Origin: Thermohalobaculum sp039805905
GTDB lineage: Bacteria; Pseudomonadota; Alphaproteobacteria; Rhodobacterales; Rhodobacteraceae
Assembly (NCBI GenBank): GCA_039805905.1
Contig: JBDIVM010000013.1
Location: 1 to 64,000 of the forward strand
Direction: 5' to 3'
DNA: 64,000 nucleotides
Shown here: piece by piece, positions 43,026 through 52,194 of the stretch
How the letters are laid out: every line of letters begins with the position of its first letter
Numbering within the stretch: position 1 is the stretch's first letter
Notes under the pieces: model-generated
What the model was told of the DNA's origin: nothing
Seen by the model: only the letters and a program-made list of their open reading frames with translations
Database searches by the model: none
Program-made: the position numbers and the translations under genes

Positions 43026-44228
43026 ATGCCTGATCTCACAGGTGAACGAGAGCCGTTGCTGATCAAGTTGACAAGGGCACGAATTCAAGGCCTGAGCGCG
43101 CGCAGCACTCGTTATCGAGTAGCAGATACGGAGGTTCGCGGGCTATATCTGAGTGTCACGCCAAACGGAGCAAAGAGTTTTGTGTTCCGTAGCAGGATCG
43201 GCAAGGGCAGAGAGGCGCGACAACGTGACATTACGATCGGCAATGCATCCCAGATTTCCGTCAGCGAGGCACGGGACCGAGCTCTCGTCCTAGCAGCGAC
43301 GACGAGAACTGGCGGCGACCCCGCCACCTCGCCCGAAGAGGTTTTGACTGTCTACGAGTTGATCCGCCGCTATGACCGACGGCTTTCGGTACGGAAGGTG
43401 GTTAAGAGAAAGGATATGATCTCTTCCCTCTACCGTTATCTGCGATCACACCGTCGCCGCCCAGTTGGTGAGCTCAGCCTCGCTCAGGTCGTTGCGGTAA
43501 TCGACAGGCTCGAGAACGAGGGCCGGCCTGGTGCTGCGAGCTACTTTCGGAAAACCGTGGCAACGATGTGCCGATGGGCGAAAGGATCTGGCTTTGTCTC
43601 AGAGAACATCCTTTCAGATTACCGCCGTGAGAGGGCAACGCGCGCTCAAATCTTAAATGTGAGACGGAAGGTTACGTTCGTATCGGAAAGGCAGATTGCG
43701 GGCTTCTGGGAGGCCACCGAGCTTCTTCAAAACGAGACTTTCGGAGCTTTCTTGCGGTTCCTACTCTTAACCGGTCAACGAAGAACAGAAACAGCGCTGA
43801 TTTCCCGCGAGCATATCGACGGGGATACATGGAAGATCCCGCCGGAGATCAGAAAGATGGCTGATGCGCATTCGGTTCCACTCTCAAACGTCACCAAGGC
43901 ACTGATCGCCCAGCGATCCACGGCGTCACCGTCCACGTTACTGTTTCCAGGTTCCCACGGTGGCCCGATGGTTGGCTGGAGCAAGCTGCTACGTCCGGTG
44001 AAGGACGCGCTGGGTGAACCGGATTTCGGCATGCATGCGCTCAGACGCACCTACCGAACAGGGCTGTCGGATCTCGGGATTCCTGAGCACGTCGCTGAGC
44101 TGATGATTGGGCACAAGAGAAACGATTTGGTCGCAATCTATGACAGGTCAGACCTTTGGAGCCGGCGAGTCGACGCGCAACGAAAGTGGGAGGAGTACAT
44201 CGCCAGGATTTGTCTTGGGGGGTCGTGA
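43026..44228 (+). CDS. Tyrosine recombinase / phage-type integrase
   Basis: 400 aa from the ATG at 43026 (aagagg upstream). The N-terminal arm-binding region has GLYLSVTPNGAKSFVFRSRI (P4/DUF4102-like). The catalytic set is complete: R252 in LTGQRRTE, H337 and R340 in HALRRTYRTGL, H363 in IGHKRND and Y372 in AIYDRSD. It cuts and rejoins at the tRNA-Thr site to insert and excise the island. It lies beside attL, reading inward. Codon and base use are less GC-biased than in the surrounding chromosome, as expected of transferred DNA. Confidence 0.95.
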   Translation: MPDLTGEREPLLIKLTRARIQGLSARSTRYRVADTEVRGLYLSVTPNGAKSFVFRSRIGKGREARQRDITIGNASQISVSEARDRALVLAATTRTGGDPATSPEEVLTVYELIRRYDRRLSVRKVVKRKDMISSLYRYLRSHRRRPVGELSLAQVVAVIDRLENEGRPGAASYFRKTVATMCRWAKGSGFVSENILSDYRRERATRAQILNVRRKVTFVSERQIAGFWEATELLQNETFGAFLRFLLLTGQRRTETALISREHIDGDTWKIPPEIRKMADAHSVPLSNVTKALIAQRSTASPSTLLFPGSHGGPMVGWSKLLRPVKDALGEPDFGMHALRRTYRTGLSDLGIPEHVAELMIGHKRNDLVAIYDRSDLWSRRVDAQRKWEEYIARICLGGS

Positions 44229-44461
44229 CCTATTATGCGCAGGCTCGGCCGGTCCACCATTCGCTAATGTGCTGTCTGAAGCACATCCGGGCCACCGTTC
44301 TGGATCGGTAATCGGCCCCATGCCCGGCGGGCATTTCAGCTACGGCGCACCACGTGTCCACGGACGCGAGCGAAAGCGGGGGCGGACCGGAAACACGAAG
44401 TTATCTCGGCCCCGTTGGGGGCGGCGGTACTGACAACTGGACCCGGTCTGGGGTTGTGGCG
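44229..44461. other. Short convergent spacer in the island
   Basis: Spacer between the integrase (+) and methyltransferase (-) stops. No gene or clear terminator; a small ggccccgttgggggc-type inverted repeat near 44,410 may help stop transcription. Confidence 0.3.
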
Positions 44462-46114
44462 TCAGGTGGCCGTGGTGTGGCGCCGATTCTTCCGCCGATC
44501 CCGGAGCAAGACCCAGCTCGCCCTCACGTCCGCAATGTCACCGGGGGATAGCCCGAGGCCATCGCCAAGCAGGATCGGGTCGGAGTAATCCAGCGCCGCC
44601 TCCACGCCCTTCTCGCGTAGCAGCTTGTCGAGGTGCTGTTCATTCAGCGCCTTGGCGGCTTCGAGCGGCACAGGCAGCTCCTCTGCCTCGCGCGGCTCCA
44701 GCTCTAGGACGCCCCCACCATAGCTTCGGCCACAGACCTCTGCCCACGCGAATGTGAGTGAGTTGCAGAACGCAGCCGCCAGCCGCCGGGCGGACAGCTT
44801 CCGCTTGAACCGGACCCGGTGGATAGTGTCGGTCGAGGTCGCACCCGCCTCGTTGGCGACTAGCAGCGGTGCGTCATGGATCTGGCGAAACAGGAAGGCG
44901 TCGGGGGCGTAGATCGACGGCACATCGTACCAGCGCCGCCGGATGCTGCACTTGTATCCCCGGTGTACACCAGCCTCCTCGCCCTGGCGGATATAGTCCG
45001 AGAGCGGGCCGGTCATCTCGCTGTCGTCAACGCCGTTCAGGTCAATGAGGATTGACGGGTGCTTCTCGCTGTGGGCCTCGAAGTCAGCTTGCTTGAACAG
45101 GATCGACCGCAGGGAGGAGGTCCGGCCAACGAGAGGACGCGAGAAGCCGTTGAGTTGGATCGCGTCGGCCCGCTCGCTGTCCAGCACGAAGAAGCTGTTG
45201 CGCCCAGTGACGATCCCCACGTCAACGTCTGCCAGCTCCCCGAGCGCGATCACCCCCGGCGCGCCGTAAGCGCCCTGCAAGGTCGAGAATGCGGCCTCGG
45301 GGAGGAACAGAGCCGTCCACTTCACGTCCCGCCGAGCATGTTTGTCCGGGGCATGGGCGATTGCCTCGGAGAGGGACCGGAGGCCGAACAGCTCGCTCGC
45401 GTCCGCAAACTCGATCGTGTGGACAAGGGCGTGATTCCCCGGGGCGGCGCGCCGCCCCTCCGCCAGCAACAGCACGACCTCCTGCTGGATTCCCTCGAAC
45501 ACAAGCTGCTGGAAAGTGACGATCACAACGTGGTCGAACATCTGCGTGATTCGCTCGCGCAGCTCCTCGGCATACTTGACCTGCAACAGCTCCGCCGGGA
45601 CAACCATTGCCAGCCGCCCGCCCGGGCGTAGCACCTCGATTGAGAGCTGGACGAAGGCGGCCCATGCGTTGGCGAGCTTGGTTGGCCGGTAGCCGTGCCG
45701 CCGGAGATGGGCAAAGGCCGTGTCGCGGCTGTCCGCGTCGAAGTGCTGGAATCGGATAAAGGGCGGGTTGCCGACGACAACGTCGAAGTCGCGCGGCAGC
45801 CTGTCGTACTGGTCGAAGAAGTCGCCCCGACGCCAGTCAACAGCGATGCCAGTCGCACCGAAGGCCCGCGCCTTCGCCTTGCGCATCTCGATCGCATCCA
45901 ACTCCACCGCCGTCACGCGCAGGGGCTCGCGCTCACCGTTCGCCTCGCTCAGCGCCACCAAGAAGTTGCCATCACCAGCGCTGGGCTCAAACACCCGCTC
46001 CCCTCCGTCGCGCACCGCCCATTCGCACAGGTACCGGGCGAGCGAGACAGGGGTGTAGTAGCCTCCTCGGAGCTTCTGGGCGGTTGGCGCGGTCTTGTTG
46101 GTGGCGAAGTTCAT
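44462..46114 (-). CDS. N6-adenine-type DNA methyltransferase of the island
   Basis: 550 aa from the ATG at 46114 (the longer open frame upstream is a shadow of the nuclease gene). Motifs in order: X (GGYYTPVSLARYL, 17-29), I (FEPSAGDGN, 42-50), II (ELD, 71-73), III (GDFF, 98-101) and IV NPPF (116-119), then PGGRLAMVVPAELL. This is the gamma-class, TaqI/Eco57I-like layout. The C-terminal 300 residues would hold the target recognition domain. It lies 61 bases after the nuclease gene on the same strand, forming a restriction-modification pair. NPPF rather than NPPY is allowed in the class. Confidence 0.92.
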   Translation of the reverse strand: MNFATNKTAPTAQKLRGGYYTPVSLARYLCEWAVRDGGERVFEPSAGDGNFLVALSEANGEREPLRVTAVELDAIEMRKAKARAFGATGIAVDWRRGDFFDQYDRLPRDFDVVVGNPPFIRFQHFDADSRDTAFAHLRRHGYRPTKLANAWAAFVQLSIEVLRPGGRLAMVVPAELLQVKYAEELRERITQMFDHVVIVTFQQLVFEGIQQEVVLLLAEGRRAAPGNHALVHTIEFADASELFGLRSLSEAIAHAPDKHARRDVKWTALFLPEAAFSTLQGAYGAPGVIALGELADVDVGIVTGRNSFFVLDSERADAIQLNGFSRPLVGRTSSLRSILFKQADFEAHSEKHPSILIDLNGVDDSEMTGPLSDYIRQGEEAGVHRGYKCSIRRRWYDVPSIYAPDAFLFRQIHDAPLLVANEAGATSTDTIHRVRFKRKLSARRLAAAFCNSLTFAWAEVCGRSYGGGVLELEPREAEELPVPLEAAKALNEQHLDKLLREKGVEAALDYSDPILLGDGLGLSPGDIADVRASWVLLRDRRKNRRHTTAT

Positions 46115-46175
46115 GGGCTCATTCTGGTCTGGAACATTTGAAGAACACCGTAACAGAGGACTGAGGATAAGTCGA

Positions 46176-46943
46176 TCACTCCTCGTGCGGTGGTAGGCCC
46201 TTGTAGCGGGCGACGTAGGCCCGGAAGATGCGCTGGCTGACGTTCTCCAAGCGGATCGGTGAATCAGGCGCTGGCGCGTTCGGGTCCAGTTCGCCCGTGT
46301 GCGGGTCCCAGACAACGAACGCGATGGCCTCGGCAAGGTGGGCCTGATCCAGCACATCGCTGCGCGACCCGAGGCGCTCAAGCGTCCTTATCAGATCCTT
46401 CTCCTGAGTCGCGGGCAGGGCATCGCGGGGTATCGCCACGACAAGGACCACAACGCAATAGGGGAAGCGGGTGTGACAGGTGGTGGCCTCGGTCCCGAGG
46501 TCGTTCACCATGTTCTGCCAGTTCTTGCGGACACTGTTAGTGTCGTTCAGCGTCTTGCTGTCATAGACGACGCGCGGGCCGTCCGGACGGTACGCCGCGT
46601 CGAAGTTCTGCGGGCGAATGCCGCCAATGATCCGCGCCTCCCCGACCTCCACGCAGTTCGGCTCCGGCGGGACCAGAGACGGGCTGCTGATGGTCATGAC
46701 CGGGACGCCGCCCAGCATCACCGCAAGGGCCTCCCCGAAGGCCTGGTCGAACACCTTGCCGAAGTCCATGCTCTGCTTGCGGTCGAAGCAGTTGGGCTTC
46801 TTCGCCTTGCCGTTGCTGCCAGCGGTCCCGAGCCACAGCGCGCCCCACTCCTTGAGGGCGTCCTTGGACGGTGTGATGACTGGCATGTGGGCAGCTAAGG
46901 CGGTCAACGGCGGCTCCCCGGGTGAATCACGGCTTCTCACCAT
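46176..46943 (-). CDS. Probable type II restriction endonuclease (PD-(D/E)xK)
   Basis: 255 aa from the ATG at 46943; a shorter version from 46886 (MPVITPSKDALKEWG) is equally likely. I do not recognise a named family. NFDAAYRPDGPRVVYDSK holds a D115-x12-D128-S-K130 array, the PD-(D/E)xK metal-binding core of restriction enzymes, followed by KTLNDTNSVRKNWQNMVNDL. A hydrophobic strand FPYCVVVLVVAIPRDAL fits the core sheet. The companion methyltransferase gene directly downstream makes restriction the obvious role. The nuclease precedes the methyltransferase and no controller gene is seen. Confidence 0.75.
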   Translation of the reverse strand: MVRSRDSPGEPPLTALAAHMPVITPSKDALKEWGALWLGTAGSNGKAKKPNCFDRKQSMDFGKVFDQAFGEALAVMLGGVPVMTISSPSLVPPEPNCVEVGEARIIGGIRPQNFDAAYRPDGPRVVYDSKTLNDTNSVRKNWQNMVNDLGTEATTCHTRFPYCVVVLVVAIPRDALPATQEKDLIRTLERLGSRSDVLDQAHLAEAIAFVVWDPHTGELDPNAPAPDSPIRLENVSQRIFRAYVARYKGLPPHEE

Positions 46944-47285
46944 TTATGGATGATCTGTTGTCGAAGTGCACTTGATATTGAGCTCTGGGCGCGCGGCGTC
47001 GCTCCGGCCGTTGCGCCGAGGTACGTCGAGGCAACAGGCTCGGCCTCGCCGCCCCTTCCCGTAAAGCCGGCCTCGAGCGCCTGGCGTTTCTGTTGTAGAA
47101 GGCATCCTGATCGCGAAGCGTGGCGGCTCTAAGCCGACACATGCCCGGGCTTGGCTCAGATGCTGCGAAGGAGTGGGAATCCGTTTGGTATGAATGTGAC
47201 CAGCTTCTTTTGCATCGCGATGGTGCGGGCTCGGTGCGGGCTTGCAGCTTCTTGCACCTGTTAGTGGTCACTAAGCCCTTGTTTT
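46944..47285. other. Upstream region of the nuclease gene, inside the island
   Basis: About 340 bases between the nuclease start and attR. No credible gene (a 60-codon plus-strand frame at 46950 is not protein-like). Presumably holds the promoter of the restriction-modification operon. Confidence 0.4.
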
Positions 47286-47361
<76 letters not shown>

Positions 47362-47493
47362 GTCCCGGTCCGCGGGCGTGTTTTCCCGCGAGCGGACGGC
47401 GTCCCGCGGCGCGGGCCGAGTGATAGCGGAACGGCATCGGATTGCAAGCCCAATCTGGACGCGGGCTTCCCGGGGTATTACATCGGGCGCAGC

Positions 47494-47694
47494 ATGGACG
47501 GGCACGACCGGAAACCGGGCTCGGGCTGGGCCGGGCAGAAGGCGGGGCGGGCCGAGCGGCTTGCCGCGGCACTGCGCGACAACCTGCACCGGCGCAAGGC
47601 TCAGGCACGCGCGCGGCGCAGCACTGATGCGGCGGCCGAGGATCCCGGCGACGGGCAGCCGAAAGCAGATGACAAGTCCGGGAACACGGGCTGA
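47494..47694 (+). CDS. Small conserved charged protein upstream of murA
   Basis: 66 aa. The segment RAERLAAALRDNLHRRKAQA followed by RARR resembles a short Arg/Lys-rich helix found in small proteins encoded before murA in related alphaproteobacteria. The C-terminal half is polar and low-complexity. It precedes murA by 39 bases on the same strand, so probably shares its transcript. Function unknown. Confidence 0.6.
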   Translation: MDGHDRKPGSGWAGQKAGRAERLAAALRDNLHRRKAQARARRSTDAAAEDPGDGQPKADDKSGNTG

Positions 47695-47733
47695 ACGGGC
47701 AGGCCGCGGCAGACAGGCGGGCGAGGGGCAGGT

Positions 47734-48999
47734 ATGGACAAGATCCGGGTCGTGGGCGGCAGGCCGCTCGAGGGAACGATCGACATCTCGGGTGCAAAGA
47801 ACGCCTGCCTTGCGCTCATGCCGGCGGCGCTGCTGACCGACCAGCCGCTGACGCTGACCAACGCGCCGCGGCTCGCCGACATCCGGACGATGTCAGACCT
47901 GCTCGCCTCGCTCGGCATCGAGATCGCCGACCTGTCGCAGGGCCGCGTTCTGGCCCTGAATGCCGGCAGCATCAGCAACCACACGGCGCATTACGACATC
48001 GTCCGCAAGATGCGGGCCTCCATCCTGGTGCTCGGGCCGATGCTGGCCCGCGAGGGCCGCGCCCGCGTCTCGCTGCCGGGCGGCTGCGCCATTGGCGCGC
48101 GGCCGGTCGATCTGCACCTGATGGGGCTCGAGAAACTCGGCGCCACCCTCGACCTTGCCGAGGGTTATGTGAACGCCGCGGCGCCGAACGGGCTCCGGGG
48201 CGCCGTGGTCGAGTTCCCCTTCGTCTCGGTCGGCGCAACCGAGAACGTGCTGATGGCATCAACCCTGGCGAAGGGCACGACGGTGATCCGCAATGCGGCC
48301 CGCGAGCCCGAGATCGGCGATCTTGCCGAGTGCCTGGGTGCGATGGGTGCCCGGATCGATGGGGTTGGCACCAGCGAGATCACCATCGAGGGCGTGGACG
48401 CGCTCCACGGTACCACGCACCGCGTGCTCGCCGACCGGGTGGAACTCGGCACCTACATGATCGCCCCCGCGATCACTGGCGGCGCGGTGACCCTGAAGGG
48501 CGGCAGCCGCGCGCTCGTCGGGGCATTGATCGAGAAGCTCGAAGCCTCGGACATTGCGGTCGAGGATGTGCCGGGCGGGCTGAAGGTGCGCCGTCGCAAC
48601 GGCGTGATCCGGCCGGTGCAGGTCACGACCGAACCGTTCCCCGGCTTCCCCACCGACCTGCAGGCGCAGATCATGGCGATGGTGACGCTGGCGACCGGCG
48701 AGAGCATCATCGAGGAGCACATCTTCGAGAACCGCTTCATGCATGTCCCGGAACTCGCCCGCATGGGTGCGCATATTGACGTGCACGGCGGGACTGCCCA
48801 TGTGCACGGGGTCGAGAGGCTGCGCGGCGCGCCGGTGATGGCGACCGATCTGAGAGCGTCGGTCAGCCTGATCCTGGCGGGGCTGGCGGCCGAGGGAGAG
48901 ACCGTGGTCAGCCGCGTCTATCATCTCGACCGCGGCTACGAGAGGGTCGAGGAGAAGCTCGGCGGCTGCGGTGCCCTGATCGAACGGATCAAGGAGTGA
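47734..48999 (+). CDS. murA: UDP-N-acetylglucosamine 1-carboxyvinyltransferase
   Basis: 421 aa, the normal MurA length. Transfers enolpyruvate from PEP to UDP-GlcNAc, the first committed step of peptidoglycan synthesis and the target of fosfomycin. Key residues: K22 in ISGAKNACL and the reactive Cys118 in PGGCAIGARPVDLHL. C-terminal ATDLRASVSLILAGLAAEGE and HLDRGYERVEEKL are also typical. The downstream DUF2948 gene starts 5 bases after the stop. Confidence 0.97.
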   Translation: MDKIRVVGGRPLEGTIDISGAKNACLALMPAALLTDQPLTLTNAPRLADIRTMSDLLASLGIEIADLSQGRVLALNAGSISNHTAHYDIVRKMRASILVLGPMLAREGRARVSLPGGCAIGARPVDLHLMGLEKLGATLDLAEGYVNAAAPNGLRGAVVEFPFVSVGATENVLMASTLAKGTTVIRNAAREPEIGDLAECLGAMGARIDGVGTSEITIEGVDALHGTTHRVLADRVELGTYMIAPAITGGAVTLKGGSRALVGALIEKLEASDIAVEDVPGGLKVRRRNGVIRPVQVTTEPFPGFPTDLQAQIMAMVTLATGESIIEEHIFENRFMHVPELARMGAHIDVHGGTAHVHGVERLRGAPVMATDLRASVSLILAGLAAEGETVVSRVYHLDRGYERVEEKLGGCGALIERIKE

Positions 49000-49004
49000 T
49001 CGGA

Positions 49005-49484
49005 ATGGCGGATGCCCGCTTCGAGGATGCCCCGCTGTCGGACAGGCCATTGCGGCTGAAGGCCGAGAGCGCCGAGGATCTCGCGGTCATCTCCAGCCTC
49101 ATCCAGGATGCGGTCGGAAGGGCCGGCGAGATCATCTGGATGCGCAGGAAGCGGCGGCTGGTGCTGCTTGTCAACCGGTTCCGCTGGGAGAACGGCACCG
49201 GCGCCGGCATCCTGACGCGACCCGAACGGGTGCGCAGCGCCCTGACGATCGAGGGCGTGCTCGCAGTACGTGCCCGCGGCCTCGCCCAGAAGCGCAAGGA
49301 CGCGGCCTTCGAGCTCCTTGCAATCCTGTTCGAGGCAGGCGAGGGCTGTGCCGGGCGCATGCTGCTGACGCTTGCCGGCGGTGGGGAACTCGCCGTCGAG
49401 GTCGAATGCCTGGATGCAGCGCTTGCCGACCTCAGCCACCCCTGGCCATCAGCTGCCGGTCGCGCTCCGCGGCACGCGGACTGA
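49005..49484 (+). CDS. DUF2948 family protein
   Basis: 159 aa from the ATG at 49005 with aaggag at the end of murA. The segments FEDAPLSDRPLRLKAESAED, VISSLIQDAVGRAGEIIWMR and LVLLVNRFRWENG match the DUF2948 family, conserved next to murA in many alphaproteobacteria. Function unknown. The C-terminus overlaps the convergent protease gene by about 50 bases. Confidence 0.85.
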   Translation: MADARFEDAPLSDRPLRLKAESAEDLAVISSLIQDAVGRAGEIIWMRRKRRLVLLVNRFRWENGTGAGILTRPERVRSALTIEGVLAVRARGLAQKRKDAAFELLAILFEAGEGCAGRMLLTLAGGGELAVEVECLDAALADLSHPWPSAAGRAPRHAD

Positions 49485-50157
49485 TATCGGCTGCCGCCGC
49501 TCCGCCCGGCCGGTGCAAGGCCAGTCCGGCTGCCGGCGCCACAGCCTCCGGCGGTGGGGCCGCGGCAATCCAGCCCCGCTTGTCGTCTTCGCGCTGCATG
49601 GCGAGAAACCGGTAGCCGGTCTCGTGCCACGGGCTCACATCCGACAGGAGGTTGTCGAGTATCAGGTCGCCGCTCGGATGGCGAAGCACGAGCACGGCAT
49701 GGTTGCTCCCGAACCGGTCGAGGGCGATCGCGACGGCAAGGTTCCGGCTGTCGATCCCTGCCTCGAGCAGGAGGCGGTACTTCGCCAGAACGTAATCCTC
49801 GCAGTCGCCGCGGCCTCGGCGGGGCAGCGTCCAGTATTCGACGAGACCGTAATTCTCGGCATCCGTCACCTGCGTCGTCACCAGGTTGACGCGACGGTTC
49901 ACCGATCGGGCGAGGCCGAGCATTTCGGCCGGATCGATCAGCCTGCCGGGAGCCGAGCCGGCGCAGAGCCAGTCGTAGCGGGCACAGGCATCGAGGAAGG
50001 CACTTGGCGCCCTTACCGCGACCGGCTCTCCGGTCGATGTCCGGGCTGCCGGGATCGACTGACCCGGCGCCGCGCCGGATTGCGCGACGGCCGAGCCGAG
50101 CGACACTCCGCAGAGAACGACCCCCGCCGCAAACCGCAGGGTCGCAGCGCGAACCAC
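49432..50157 (-). CDS. LapG-like transglutaminase-type cysteine protease
   Basis: BTLCP/PF06035-type protein. Catalytic residues are visible: Cys in GRGDCEDYVLAKYRLLLEAG, His in SNHAVLVLRHPSGD and Asp in LILDNLLSD. A signal peptide (FAAGVVLCGVSLGSAVAQ) sends it to the periplasm. I chose the GTG at 50157 (241 aa) because the signal peptide then starts the protein; an ATG at 50325 would add 56 residues that do not look like protein. LapG trims large surface adhesins under control of LapD; no LapD or adhesin is in this window. Confidence 0.78.
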   Translation of the reverse strand: MVRAATLRFAAGVVLCGVSLGSAVAQSGAAPGQSIPAARTSTGEPVAVRAPSAFLDACARYDWLCAGSAPGRLIDPAEMLGLARSVNRRVNLVTTQVTDAENYGLVEYWTLPRRGRGDCEDYVLAKYRLLLEAGIDSRNLAVAIALDRFGSNHAVLVLRHPSGDLILDNLLSDVSPWHETGYRFLAMQREDDKRGWIAAAPPPEAVAPAAGLALHRPGGAAAADISPRAAERDRQLMARGG

Positions 50158-50462
50158 CGATGCGCGGGCTGAGATGACCGCTGTTCCGAGACAGGCGCCG
50201 GCGGGTATCCCGGAGTCTCGACCTGGGCCTGCGCGCCGGGCGCGGCACCCGTTCCACGGCAGGAAGGGCGTCCGTGAAAGACCATCACGGCTACGGATAA
50301 ACGGCCGCCGGACCGATACGCACATGACCTCGCGGTCCACTTCTGCCACGCCAAACGTTAACAGATTATGGAAAAAATGTGACCAAATGCAACCGCAAGT
50401 TGCAGAAAGCCGGATTTGCTCGCGAGTTCGGCGATCGGAATGCCGGCCAGCGATGGCGCCGC

Positions 50463-50840
50463 TCAGCCGCTCCGGCTGGCCGCCCAGGACAGTTTCCGGT
50501 TGGATTGGCGGATCCGCCGGATCAGCGTGCGCACATAGTTGAGGGCTTGTTCCGGGTTGGTCTCGAGCAGGTGCAGCACCTCCTCGGCGGTGAAGGCCTC
50601 GCAGACGGTCGCCTCCACCGCTACAGCCGTCGCGGAGCGCGGCGCCTGGTCGATCACGCTCATCTCGCCGATCAGTTCGCCCGGGCCGCAGGTTGCGATG
50701 GTTTCGCTTCGCCCGCGCTTCATCACCCCGGGAACACCCAGGCGAATATCGACCTTTCCGGAGCGAATCCGGAAGCAGTGGTCGCTGGGATTGCCTTCGG
50801 CGAAGATCGTTTCGCCGGCTTCGAATCTGACTTCCTTCAT
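50463..50840 (-). CDS. Stand-alone cyclic-nucleotide-binding domain protein
   Basis: 125 aa. A single CNB/cupin fold: MKEVRFEAGETIFAEGNPSD, then FRIRSGKVDIRLGVPG, PGELIGEMSVIDQAPRSATA (phosphate-binding cassette) and FTAEEVLHLLETNPEQ. The helix-turn-helix of Crp/Fnr regulators is absent and the protein ends RRIRQSNRKLS. So it cannot bind DNA in the usual manner and is probably a sensor or scaffold. It is divergent from the GAF-LuxR gene. Confidence 0.85.
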   Translation of the reverse strand: MKEVRFEAGETIFAEGNPSDHCFRIRSGKVDIRLGVPGVMKRGRSETIATCGPGELIGEMSVIDQAPRSATAVAVEATVCEAFTAEEVLHLLETNPEQALNYVRTLIRRIRQSNRKLSWAASRSG

Positions 50841-51023
50841 GCGCCCGGTTCCGCCTGGACCTCGCTCCCGACACCGATCCGACTGCCTGCAGCGCAGGCA
50901 TTCTCGCTCATTTTCCCCGCGGCGGGAAGGCCGTCCCGCGCAGCAGCCTGGAACGCCGCGCCATCGCACCCGCGCACAGATGCGGTATGATCCGGTACGG
51001 CGACAGTGCTGGAGGAGGAATCG

Positions 51024-52070
51024 ATGGACCCGGAACGACCGGTCATCCCGGATGAAACGCTGAGCAAGTGGCAGCGCATCGTCGACATCATGGCGCGGAT
51101 CATGGAGGTGCCGGCCGGGCTCGTGATGCGCACCGAACGGCCCAGCCACGCGGTCCTCGTCACCAGCGCGAGTCCGGGTAACCCATACCTACCCGGGAGG
51201 TCCTTCGTGCTGAAACGGAACCTCTACTGCAACGCGGTGATCGAGACCCGGAGCGAACTCGTGGTGCGTGACGCCAGGTCCGATCCGGACTGGTGCGACA
51301 ACCAGGACCTCGAGCACGGCATGTCGTTCTATCTCGGCCTGCCGATCACCTGGCCGGACGGAGCCGTGTTCGGCACCATCTGCGTGCTCGACCGGCGCGA
51401 CAACCCCCGTGCCATGACCTACCGCGACCTCCTGGCCGAATTCCGCGGCGTGATCGAGGGTGACCTCGCCACGCTCAGCGGGATCGCCGAGCGCGCGCGG
51501 CTGGAGCGGGCACTGCAGGCAAGCCTCGTCAGCCTGGAATCTCGGGTCGTGGAGCGGACGCGGCAGCTTACCGAGGTCAATGCCGGGCTGCGGGCCGAGG
51601 TCGCGAGCCGCCGCCGGGCCGAGGAGGCGCTGCGCCAGCGGGAGCGGGAACTCGAGGAGGCCAATACCGCGCTCAGGGTGCTGATCGACCACCTCGAATC
51701 CGCGCGGCACGAGTTCGCCGAGAACATCCTGCGCCAGATCAAGGGGCTGGTCGTGCCCCATCTGACCAAGCTGCGGGTCGCGCGCCAGGGTGACGAGGGC
51801 CTGCGGCACCATCTCGATCTGATCGAGGCCAACCTCGCGCGGATCACCTCGGCCCTTGCGAGCAGGCTCGTGCAGGAACTCGATACGCTCACCCCCGCCG
51901 AGTCCGAAATCGCCCAGATGGTGATGGAGGGAAAGACCACGAAGGAGATCGCCGTGACACTGTCCCGCGAGACCAGCACGATCGACTTTCACCGCAACAA
52001 CATCCGCCGGAAACTCGGGATTGCAAATCGCCGGCGCAACCTCAGGAGTTATCTCCAGTCATTGCAGTAA
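51024..52070 (+). CDS. GAF-domain regulator with LuxR-type HTH
   Basis: 348 aa from the ATG at 51024 after ggaggagg. About residues 15-155 are a GAF domain (KWQRIVDIMARIMEVPAGLV, YLGLPITWPDGAVFGTICVL). About 160-240 form a coiled coil (ESRVVERTRQLTEVNAGLRA, ALRQRERELEEANTALRVL). About 285-345 are a LuxR helix-turn-helix (LTPAESEIAQMVMEGKTTKE, IDFHRNNIRRKLGI). It would sense a small ligand or light/redox and switch transcription. Targets unknown. Confidence 0.88.
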   Translation: MDPERPVIPDETLSKWQRIVDIMARIMEVPAGLVMRTERPSHAVLVTSASPGNPYLPGRSFVLKRNLYCNAVIETRSELVVRDARSDPDWCDNQDLEHGMSFYLGLPITWPDGAVFGTICVLDRRDNPRAMTYRDLLAEFRGVIEGDLATLSGIAERARLERALQASLVSLESRVVERTRQLTEVNAGLRAEVASRRRAEEALRQRERELEEANTALRVLIDHLESARHEFAENILRQIKGLVVPHLTKLRVARQGDEGLRHHLDLIEANLARITSALASRLVQELDTLTPAESEIAQMVMEGKTTKEIAVTLSRETSTIDFHRNNIRRKLGIANRRRNLRSYLQSLQ

Positions 52071-52194
52071 TATGGGGAAATGCCCCTGATTCCCCACAGG
52101 TTATCCCAACGGTTCGCACGGAAATCTCCCGTCTTATGCTGTTCCCGGGCCGGCACGCCGCCGGTCGTCACAACCGGCAGACAGGGAGAAACAC

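Noticed and set aside
44357..46381. Long version of the methyltransferase starting far upstream
   Set aside because: The extra N-terminal residues are the shadow of the nuclease gene in another frame; motif X begins right after the ATG at 46114.
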